DNA of 64,000 nucleotides from assembly GCA_017651425.1 (NCBI GenBank), contig JAGCCZ010000005.1, forward strand, positions 33,034 to 97,033. The letters run 5' to 3'. The notes under the pieces were generated by a model, which made no database searches, was not told the origin of the DNA, and saw only the letters and a list, made by a program, of their open reading frames with translations. This document shows, piece by piece, positions 45,711 to 52,252 of this stretch (its first letter is position 1; every line of letters starts with the position of its first letter). Source of the stretch: Bacteroidales bacterium. Lineage in GTDB: Bacteria > Bacteroidota > Bacteroidia > Bacteroidales > WCHB1-69. Position numbers and translations under genes: made by a program.

Positions 45711-46363
45711 TCTTCAATGTTTTTAAGATTCTGAATAGCTATTTCCGGGTCTTCAGCCTTGAACACGGCGTTGCCCGCCACTACGGCGTCGGCGCCAGCG
45801 CTGACGATGTCGGCGATGTTGTCTTGGCACACGCCGCCGTCCACCTCGATGAGGGCTTCCGAGCTGTTGCGCTCAATCATCTCGCGCAGCTCGCTGATCT
45901 TGTGCAGGGCCCGTTTGATGAACTTCTGGCCTCCGAAGCCGGGGTTGACCGACATGATGAGCACGAGGTTTACATCGTTGATAATGTCCTCCAGTCCGGC
46001 CACAGGCGTGTGCGGGTTGAGGGCCACGCCGGCCAGCATCCCCTCTTCCTTGATCTGGCTGATGGTGCGGTGCAGATGGGTGCTGGCCTCCCAGTGGACG
46101 GTCAGCAGATCGGCACCCACCTCCTTGAAGGTGTGGATGTAACGCTCCGGCTGCACAATCATCAGATGTACATCCAACGGTTTTTCGGAGAGCTGGCGCA
46201 CCTGCTTGATCACTGGCATTCCGAAAGAGATGTTCGGCACGAACACGCCATCCATCACATCGAGGTGTATCCAATCGGCCTGCGAACGGTTCAACATCTG
46301 GATTTCCCGCTCTAAATTGCCGAAGTCGGCAGAGAGGAGGGAGGGGGCTATGACAGGTTTCAT
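45707..46363 (-). CDS. rpe: Ribulose-phosphate 3-epimerase
   Basis: Rpe interconverts ribulose-5-phosphate and xylulose-5-phosphate in the pentose phosphate pathway. The TIM-barrel metal and catalytic motifs are present: IHLDVMDGVFVPN near residue 33, DVHLMI, MSVNPGFGGQKFI and EVDGGV. The start was placed at the ATG at 46363 (MKPVIAPSLL). The longer frame from 46396 would start in or before the -7 box at 46386-46393, so it could not be translated from that promoter. Confidence 0.95.
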   Translation of the reverse strand: MKPVIAPSLLSADFGNLEREIQMLNRSQADWIHLDVMDGVFVPNISFGMPVIKQVRQLSEKPLDVHLMIVQPERYIHTFKEVGADLLTVHWEASTHLHRTISQIKEEGMLAGVALNPHTPVAGLEDIINDVNLVLIMSVNPGFGGQKFIKRALHKISELREMIERNSSEALIEVDGGVCQDNIADIVSAGADAVVAGNAVFKAEDPEIAIQNLKNIEE

Positions 46364-46385
46364 AATCATCATCTTTATGAGGCGG

Positions 46386-46393
46386 CAAATGTA
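46386..46393 (-). promoter_or_regulatory. Putative rpe -7 box TACATTTG
   Basis: It matches TAnnTTTG on the minus strand, 23 nt upstream of the chosen rpe start. It would serve the rpe-SHOCT-MFS-ltaE-secA run. Confidence 0.5.
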
Positions 46394-46475
46394 CATAAAT
46401 TATGAATACCCGCAGACAAATGAAGTGTCTGCCATGATGATGAGACAAAGCAGCTCTGACTCATCATATTTTTTG

Positions 46476-46483
46476 TACATTTG
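46476..46483 (+). promoter_or_regulatory. Putative -7 box TACATTTG for the Mrp-type gene
   Basis: It matches TAnnTTTG, 40 nt before the start at 46523. It is divergent from the rpe box, about 80 nt away. Confidence 0.45.
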
Positions 46484-46522
46484 CACCCATTTTAAAACCC
46501 GAGAAAATAAACGTATTGTATT

Positions 46523-47347
46523 ATGGCAGAATGTAATCACGATTGCGCAAATTGCAGTCAACAGAATTGTGAAAAGAAAGATTTGCACGAAAACCCTAAC
46601 GTTCATAGCAACATCAAGAAGGTCATCGGCATCGTCAGCGGCAAGGGCGGCGTGGGCAAAAGCTCCGTTACCTCCCTGTTGGCCGTGCAATTGCGACGCA
46701 AAGGCTACCATGTGGGCATCCTCGATGCCGACATCACCGGTCCTTCCATTCCCAAGATGTTCAACCTCCACGAGCTGGTCAAGGGCAATGAAGACGGCGT
46801 GTTCCCCGCCAAGACTGAAATGGGTATTCATGTCATGTCTGCCAATCTGCTCACCGACGACGAGAAGACACCCGTCATCTGGCGCGGTCCCCTCGTGGCC
46901 GGCATGGTGAAGCAGTTTTGGACCGAAGTGATTTGGGACAACATCGATTTCCTGTTGGTGGACATGCCTCCTGGCACGGGCGACGTGCCCCTCACCGTTT
47001 TCCAGACGATGGCCGTCGATGGCATCATCATGGTGACTTCGCCGCAGGACCTCGTCTCCCTCATCGTCAGCAAGGCCGTCAATATGGCCGGGATGATGAA
47101 TATCCCTATTCTGGGATTGGTGGAGAACTACAGCTACGCCCTCTGCCCGCATTGCGGCGAGAAGATTGCCGTGTTCGGCGAGAGCCACACCGCAGAGGTG
47201 GCCCGCGAGTTCAACCTGCCGCTGCTGGCCCAGATGCCCATCGACACCCGCATCGCCCAATTGGCCGACAAGGGCGAGATGGAGAAGGCGGAGGTCGATT
47301 ACTTAGACCCTGTGATCAACATCCTCGAAAGTCTCAATGCGAAATAA
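46523..47347 (+). CDS. Mrp/NBP35-type Fe-S cluster carrier ATPase
   Basis: This 274-residue deviant-Walker P-loop ATPase (VSGKGGVGKSSVTSLLAVQL at about residues 38-57) has the family motifs LDADITGPSIPKMF and DMPPGTGDVPLT and the C-terminal CPHC pair expected to hold a bridging [4Fe-4S] cluster. The N-terminus, MAECNHDCANCSQQNC, contains a CX3CX2CX4C cluster motif in place of the DUF59 domain found in longer Mrp proteins. This recalls the N-terminal ferredoxin-like motif of Nbp35. It probably delivers Fe-S clusters to apoproteins. It lies 18 nt upstream of thyA. Confidence 0.88.
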   Translation: MAECNHDCANCSQQNCEKKDLHENPNVHSNIKKVIGIVSGKGGVGKSSVTSLLAVQLRRKGYHVGILDADITGPSIPKMFNLHELVKGNEDGVFPAKTEMGIHVMSANLLTDDEKTPVIWRGPLVAGMVKQFWTEVIWDNIDFLLVDMPPGTGDVPLTVFQTMAVDGIIMVTSPQDLVSLIVSKAVNMAGMMNIPILGLVENYSYALCPHCGEKIAVFGESHTAEVAREFNLPLLAQMPIDTRIAQLADKGEMEKAEVDYLDPVINILESLNAK

Positions 47348-47365
47348 AACAGCATAAAACTCCTT

Positions 47366-48160
47366 ATGAAACAATATCTTGACCTTCTTGACACCATCCT
47401 GACCAAAGGCGCGTTCAAGTCGGACCGCACCGGCACGGGCACATACAGTATCTTCGGCCATCAGATGCGCTTCGACCTGTCGGAGGGTTTCCCTCTCTTG
47501 ACGACCAAGAAGCTGCACCTGCGCTCCATCATCTACGAGTTGCTCTGGTTCCTGCAGGGCGACACCAACATCCGCTACCTGAAGGAGCACGGTGTCTCCA
47601 TCTGGGACGAGTGGGCTGACCCCAACGGCGACCTTGGCCCCATCTACGGGCACCAGTGGCGCTCGTGGGGCACCCCCGATGGCGGCAAGGTGGATCAGAT
47701 CAGCCAGCTTATCAGGCAGATTCAGGAGACCCCCGACTCGCGCCGGCTGATGGTGTGCGCCTGGAACGTGGGCGAAATCGACAAGATGGCCCTGCCCCCC
47801 TGTCACGTGCTCTTCCAGTTCTATGTTAATAATGGTGAAATCTCCCTGCAGCTGTACCAGCGCAGCGCGGACGTGTTTTTAGGCGTGCCCTTCAACATCG
47901 CCTCCTACACGCTGTTGCTGATGATGGTGGCCCAGGTGTGCAATCTCAAGCCTAAGGAGTTCATCCACACGCTCGGCGACGCCCATATTTACTCCAACCA
48001 TGTGGAGCAGGCCAAATTACAGTTGTCGCGCGAGCCGCGACCGCTGCCCACCATGCGCATCAATCCCGAGGTCAAGGATATATTCTCCTTCCAATACGAG
48101 GACTTCACGCTGGAGAACTATGACCCGCACCCTCATATCAAAGCAGATGTAGCGGTGTAA
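47366..48160 (+). CDS. thyA: Thymidylate synthase
   Basis: ThyA methylates dUMP to dTMP with methylene-THF. The 264-residue protein has the substrate-binding [15 protein letters not shown], the nucleophile Cys146 in [10 protein letters not shown] and the C-terminal segment ending [10 protein letters not shown], all typical of the E. coli enzyme. Length and active-site position are the same as in E. coli. It is co-directional with the Mrp-type gene and convergent with the decayed HEPN gene. Confidence 0.97.
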   Translation: MKQYLDLLDTILTKGAFKSDRTGTGTYSIFGHQMRFDLSEGFPLLTTKKLHLRSIIYELLWFLQGDTNIRYLKEHGVSIWDEWADPNGDLGPIYGHQWRSWGTPDGGKVDQISQLIRQIQETPDSRRLMVCAWNVGEIDKMALPPCHVLFQFYVNNGEISLQLYQRSADVFLGVPFNIASYTLLLMMVAQVCNLKPKEFIHTLGDAHIYSNHVEQAKLQLSREPRPLPTMRINPEVKDIFSFQYEDFTLENYDPHPHIKADVAV

Positions 48161-48174
48161 AAACTATCGCTGAT

Positions 48175-48331
48175 TTATTGGATTTCTTGCTGAACCAGGG
48201 AAGTTATTTTTGTTACGAGTTGTTCTGCTGGTTCAAGCAGTGGTTTGACATCCGCTTCTTGTAAATCAAAAGTTTGCCTTGTCCAAGCGATAGGCAACAA
48301 CTGCTCTTTTTTCTTCATCGTTCAAACTCAT
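48175..48331 (-). pseudogene. HEPN-domain toxin remnant with internal deletion and frameshift
   Basis: Reading the minus strand, an ATG at 48331 overlaps the MNT stop (ATGA) and encodes MSLNDEEKRAVVAYRLDKAN, a typical HEPN start, then stops at TGA. In the adjacent frame, from about 48266 to a TAA at 48175-48177, the sequence reads FDLQEADVKPLLEPAEQLVT and on to QQEIQ, a typical HEPN C-terminus. The central 75 or so residues, including the expected RX4-6H catalytic motif, are absent. So a deletion joined the two ends out of frame, leaving the antitoxin gene without its partner. Confidence 0.8.
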
Positions 48332-48666
48332 ACCAGTACTATTGCTTCGTCCATAACATTTTTATAGAAGGGGGTAAAATTTTTCTGTTTCCATTCTTCT
48401 TTGGTTTGGATAATGGTATTCACATCTTGTCCGTGACTCCAGAAAAGCATATTCAAGGGATAACCGACATTGTCGTAATCCTCCCTGGTGGAACGTCCTT
48501 CGCGGTTCAACAGTACCAGCAAATCCCAATCAGAGTCGGGACGATGTGTGCCACGGGCTCTGGAACCGAACAGCAATACACTCGCACCTGCAGGCAGCAG
48601 TGCGAGAATGTCCCGCTTGAGAGTGGGACAGCATCGTCTCTTGAGCCATAACCGTTTGATCACCAA
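48328..48666 (-). CDS. MNT-type nucleotidyltransferase, antitoxin of an MNT/HEPN pair
   Basis: The 112-residue minimal nucleotidyltransferase has the family motif GSRARGTHRPDSDWDLLVL (GS...DxD) near residues 34-52, which binds the metal and nucleotide. In MNT/HEPN modules this protein neutralises the HEPN ribonuclease, in studied cases by AMPylation. Here the HEPN gene, coupled through a 4-nt ATGA overlap, is broken. The first 20 or so residues are basic (MVIKRLWLKRRCCPTLKRD). The gene is AT-richer than thyA and pgk. A TAnnTTTG box lies 37 nt upstream. Confidence 0.85.
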   Translation of the reverse strand: MVIKRLWLKRRCCPTLKRDILALLPAGASVLLFGSRARGTHRPDSDWDLLVLLNREGRSTREDYDNVGYPLNMLFWSHGQDVNTIIQTKEEWKQKNFTPFYKNVMDEAIVLV

Positions 48667-48702
48667 TTGTAACGTTCATTTTTTCCACTTAAAAACATTT
48701 CG

Positions 48703-48710
48703 CAAAAATA
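48703..48710 (-). promoter_or_regulatory. Putative -7 box TATTTTTG for the MNT gene
   Basis: It matches TAnnTTTG on the minus strand, 37 nt upstream of the start at 48666. Confidence 0.45.
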
Positions 48711-48784
48711 CACAATAATTTCAATCATTCGGAAAAAAGATGTAGTAATTGAAAAAACACCAGATCACCATCTTCCTTACGTTT

Positions 48785-49630
48785 CTACTTTTCGGGCAAG
48801 GGTATAGCACTTTCGCCTTTTGTGAGGCTTTTGGCATTTTGCGAGGATACAATCGAATGACCGAGTTCCTTTTCAATCACTTTGCGGGCACTACGTGCTG
48901 CTTTTCCTCCACGTTTCGCGATACCTGCACTTTCTGTGAACCCATTGGGATTCTCTTGCTTTGAAAGTTCCGTCGTGGTGGCTTCGGCCAACATATTAAC
49001 AGCAATTTCGAGGTCGGTCATATTATCACGGAGATTCTCCTTTTTCAGTCCTTTGAATTGTTTGTATTCTTTAGCGGAAAAACCACTCCATTGTCTGTAA
49101 ATAATGTCCGTCAGGGTGGCGAATTGTTGCCCCTCTTCCACTCCAGCCCGTTTCCATTCGTCAGTCAAATGTTTGCGCACCTCTATGGATTTGATTCGCT
49201 GATTAATCCAGGATTCCGAATATCCAAGTCGTTGGTAGTCGGCAATCGCTTGGTTGATGGAGAGTTCCGGATCTTGCAGTTGGTCAATGCGCTGGCTCGC
49301 CACTTGTGCCATCCATTGCTTGAACGGTTCTGCCTTAGGCGAAGGTATGGATTGGATTATTCGAAGAAGTTGCTCTGTATCAGCCACATCGGTGTTATAT
49401 CTTTTTCCATCAGAAGCGATTAGTTTCAGTTGGTTACAATTTGTAACCGACTCATTTCCTTCTTTGATTAGCCGATGTTTCAGGACTTTCCAATAATTTC
49501 TCGGGTTAGTGCTGTCGGTAAGTGCCTCCACTACGTCAACCACAGAGAAATACCATTTTTCCGTTTCGTTGTCCCAAGCGGTACGGATTCTTTTTTGATC
49601 GAAGATTTGCAATGCTTGTTTTTGAGTCAT
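48785..49630 (-). CDS. Bro-N domain protein, phage-antirepressor-like
   Basis: The 281-residue protein has an N-terminal Bro-N domain (IRTAWDNETEKWYFSVVDVV, then EALTDSTNPRNYWKVLKHR). A conserved helical region with IIQSIPSPKAEPFKQWMAQV and LTDIIYRQWSGFSAKEYKQF follows, then a basic tail (KRGGKAARSARKVIEKELG). Chromosomal Bro-N proteins of this length are common in Bacteroidota and probably derive from phage antirepressors. No other phage gene is near, so it is solitary. Base composition is AT-rich relative to pgk. It has its own -7 box 39 nt upstream. Confidence 0.82.
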   Translation of the reverse strand: MTQKQALQIFDQKRIRTAWDNETEKWYFSVVDVVEALTDSTNPRNYWKVLKHRLIKEGNESVTNCNQLKLIASDGKRYNTDVADTEQLLRIIQSIPSPKAEPFKQWMAQVASQRIDQLQDPELSINQAIADYQRLGYSESWINQRIKSIEVRKHLTDEWKRAGVEEGQQFATLTDIIYRQWSGFSAKEYKQFKGLKKENLRDNMTDLEIAVNMLAEATTTELSKQENPNGFTESAGIAKRGGKAARSARKVIEKELGHSIVSSQNAKSLTKGESAIPLPEK

Positions 49631-49668
49631 AGTTTGTTACAAGAATTAGTTCATAAATAGTCTTGCGG

Positions 49669-49676
49669 CAAAGATA
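49669..49676 (-). promoter_or_regulatory. Putative -7 box TATCTTTG for the Bro-N gene
   Basis: It matches TAnnTTTG on the minus strand, 39 nt upstream of the start at 49630. Confidence 0.45.
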
Positions 49677-49769
49677 CTATTTTTTTCATTCTGATTTGGT
49701 GTCGGATTTTTTTTCTCTCCAAGATAATCTTACTTTATGCAAAATAATGTTTAGTAAGGATATTTTGTG

Positions 49770-49777
49770 TAATTTTG
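49770..49777 (+). promoter_or_regulatory. Putative pgk -7 box TAATTTTG
   Basis: It matches TAnnTTTG, 46 nt before the pgk start, in an AT-rich leader. No convincing -33 element. Confidence 0.45.
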
Positions 49778-49822
49778 CAGCCTTGAAAATATGATTGTAT
49801 AATTTTATAAAACATAATCACA

Positions 49823-51016
49823 ATGAAATCAATAGACTCATTTAATTTTGCAAATCAGAAGGCCCTTATCCGTGTGGACTACAACGTTCCCTTGGACGAT
49901 AATTTCAACGTGACCGACGTCACCCGCATTGTGCGCACGAAAGAGACCGTTTCCAAAATACTGAACGATGGCGGCACCATCATCCTGATGTCGCACCTCG
50001 GCCGCCCGAAAGGCGAGGCCAACGACAAGTATTCGTTGCGCCACATCGTGGGCAAGGTGTCCGAAATATTAGGTCAGGAGGTCGTTTTTGCCGGCGACGT
50101 GCTGGATCCGAAAACGGCAGATGTCATTGCCGGTCTGAAGCCCGGTTCCATCGCCTTGTTGGAGAACCTTCGTTTCCACGCCGAGGAGGAGAAGGGCGAC
50201 CCCGACTTTGCCAAGGCCATTGCACGTCTGGGTGACGTCTATGTAAACGATGCATTCGGCACAGCGCACCGCGAGCACGCCTCCACGGCCACCATCGCCC
50301 GCTGTTTCCCGGGCAAGGCTTTTGCCGGCTACCTGCTCTATAACGAAGTGATGAGCCTCGAAACCGTGCTCAACGGCGGCGAAAAGCCCTTCACAGCCAT
50401 TATCGGCGGCTCCAAGGTCTCCACCAAGATCAACATCATCACCAACCTGTTGCCCAAGGTTGACAACCTCATCGTGGGCGGCGGCCTGAGCTACACCTTC
50501 CTCGCCGCCATGGGCTACACCATCGGCAACTCGCTCTTCGAGCCCGACATGCTGCCCGTGGCCAAGGAGATCCTCGACCAGGTGAAGGCCTCCGGCAAGA
50601 ACTTCTACTGCCGTCTCGACACCATCTGCGGCGACAAGTTCGGCGACGACGCCAACATCCTCGTCACAGAGGACAACAACATCCCCGACAACTGGGAAGG
50701 CCTCGACATCGGCCCGAAGACCCAAAAGAGCTTCGCCCAGGTGCTGCGCGACTCCAAGACCATCCTCTGGAACGGTCCTGTCGGCGTGTTCGAGCTGGAG
50801 AAGTTCAGCAAGGGCACCAAGGCCGTGGCCATCAGCGTGGCCGCCTCCACCCTCGCAGGCGCCTACTCCGTCATCGGCGGCGGCGACTCCATCGCGGCCA
50901 TCAACAAATACGACCTCAGCGACTTCGTCTCCTACATCAGCACTGGCGGCGGCGCCATGCTTGAATATCTCGAAGGCAAAGAACTCCCGGGTGTCAAGGC
51001 GTTGAACGAAAATTAA
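49823..51016 (+). CDS. pgk: Phosphoglycerate kinase
   Basis: This glycolytic enzyme transfers phosphate from 1,3-bisphosphoglycerate to ADP. The N-terminal RVDYNVPLDDNFNVTDVTRI, LMSHLGRPKGE, the FGTAHREHAS segment and the nucleotide-site GGSKVSTKI and GGGDSIAAI motifs are diagnostic. At 397 residues it is full length. Codon use is strongly biased to C-ending codons, as expected for a highly expressed gene. A palindromic hairpin follows 22 nt after the stop codon. Confidence 0.97.
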   Translation: MKSIDSFNFANQKALIRVDYNVPLDDNFNVTDVTRIVRTKETVSKILNDGGTIILMSHLGRPKGEANDKYSLRHIVGKVSEILGQEVVFAGDVLDPKTADVIAGLKPGSIALLENLRFHAEEEKGDPDFAKAIARLGDVYVNDAFGTAHREHASTATIARCFPGKAFAGYLLYNEVMSLETVLNGGEKPFTAIIGGSKVSTKINIITNLLPKVDNLIVGGGLSYTFLAAMGYTIGNSLFEPDMLPVAKEILDQVKASGKNFYCRLDTICGDKFGDDANILVTEDNNIPDNWEGLDIGPKTQKSFAQVLRDSKTILWNGPVGVFELEKFSKGTKAVAISVAASTLAGAYSVIGGGDSIAAINKYDLSDFVSYISTGGGAMLEYLEGKELPGVKALNEN

Positions 51017-51038
51017 TACCGCATACACAATATCGCCA

Positions 51039-51069
51039 ATGTGGGGACGTTTCAAAAACGTCTCCACAT
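51039..51069. repeat. Palindromic element 22 nt after pgk
   Basis: A 14-bp stem (ATGTGGGGACGTTT with AAACGTCTCCACAT, one G-T pair) with a CAA loop. It shares a GTRGRGMCGT core with elements at 52285-52312 and 63123-63153. It could act as a terminator, although no T run follows, or be a dispersed REP-like repeat. Confidence 0.7.
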
Positions 51070-51157
51070 CAGATGCAACACACCGGTCAATACATTTGAT
51101 GCGGATCAATATGGACGCAGCACACTGCGTCTCTATAATAACAAACAACAAACAATC

Positions 51158-52252
51158 ATGGTAAATCCCAATTATTACTGTGTCATTATGGCCGGCGGCG
51201 TAGGATCCCGCTTTTGGCCACTCAGCAACAGCACCACCCCGAAACAGTTTCTCGACATTCTCGGCGAGGGGCAAACCCTTATCCAGAAAACATACAAACG
51301 CTTTACCAAAATATGCCCGCCCGAGAATATCTATATCGTCACCAGCAAGGCCTACCAAGATATCACCAAACAGCAATTGCCGGAGCTGAACGACGAACAG
51401 ATCATTCTGGAGCCCTATCGCCGCAACACGGCACCGTGCATCGCATACGCCAATCACAAAATCAAGACCCATAACCCGAACGCCACCATTGTCGTTGCCC
51501 CCTCCGACCATGTGATTCTCAAGGAAGACATCTTCGTCTCCGTCATTGAAGAAGGTCTCAAAGCCGCCACCGACAACGACTGGCTGCTCACTATCGGCAT
51601 CCGCCCCTCCTCGCCCAACACAGGCTATGGCTATATCCAGTATGATGAAGACAAACCATACGCCCGGAACAACTCCATCTACGATGTGAAAACCTTCACT
51701 GAGAAGCCGGAATTGGAAATGGCCAAGAGTTTCATCGAAAGCGGCGACTTCCTTTGGAACGCCGGCATCTTTATGTGGTCCCTTCCCTCCATCCAAAAGG
51801 CTTTCGAGAACTTCCTGCCCGAAATAGAATCCCTTTTCAAACAGGGCGAGGGACTCTACAACACCGACCGGGAGGAGGATTTCATCGACCAAATCTACCA
51901 AGTCTGCAAGAAGATTTCCGTGGACTACGGCATCATGGAGAAAGCCAAGAATGTCAAGGTATATGCCACCGACTTCGGCTGGTCGGATCTGGGCACTTGG
52001 GGGTCCTTGTACGAATTGCGCAAGAAAGATGCCAACAAGAACGTCATTTCCGGAAACCATGTCAAAGTATATGACACCAACAAGTGCATCGTGAACGTTC
52101 CCAAAAACAAAGTTGTTGTCATCCAAGGTCTGGAAGACTATATCGTGGTGGAGAACAACGATGTCCTGCTCATCTGCAAGAAATCCGACGAACAGCAAAT
52201 TCGCCAATATGTAGCGGACGTGCAGGTGGACTTCGGCAACAAGTATGTATAG
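51158..52252 (+). CDS. manC: Mannose-1-phosphate guanylyltransferase
   Basis: It makes GDP-mannose from mannose-1-phosphate and GTP, feeding fucose and mannose units into surface polysaccharide. The start at 51158 (MVNPNYYCVIMAGG) gives the usual 364-residue single-domain form; the longer frame from 51041 runs through the palindrome after pgk and is unlikely to be coding. The signature AGGVGSRFWPLSNSTTPKQF lies at the N-terminus, with LEPYRRNTAPCIAYA, VAPSDHVI and FLWNAGIFMWS following. The C-terminal isomerase domain of bifunctional ManC is absent. Confidence 0.93.
   Translation: MVNPNYYCVIMAGGVGSRFWPLSNSTTPKQFLDILGEGQTLIQKTYKRFTKICPPENIYIVTSKAYQDITKQQLPELNDEQIILEPYRRNTAPCIAYANHKIKTHNPNATIVVAPSDHVILKEDIFVSVIEEGLKAATDNDWLLTIGIRPSSPNTGYGYIQYDEDKPYARNNSIYDVKTFTEKPELEMAKSFIESGDFLWNAGIFMWSLPSIQKAFENFLPEIESLFKQGEGLYNTDREEDFIDQIYQVCKKISVDYGIMEKAKNVKVYATDFGWSDLGTWGSLYELRKKDANKNVISGNHVKVYDTNKCIVNVPKNKVVVIQGLEDYIVVENNDVLLICKKSDEQQIRQYVADVQVDFGNKYV

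Noticed and set aside
46364..46396. N-terminal extension of rpe to 46396
   Set aside because: The putative -7 box lies inside it, and the family N-terminus begins at MKPVIAPSLL.
48749..48964. 71-residue plus-strand frame with a signal-peptide-like start
   Set aside because: Most of it is antisense to the Bro-N gene; apart from the hydrophobic N-terminus there is nothing to support it.
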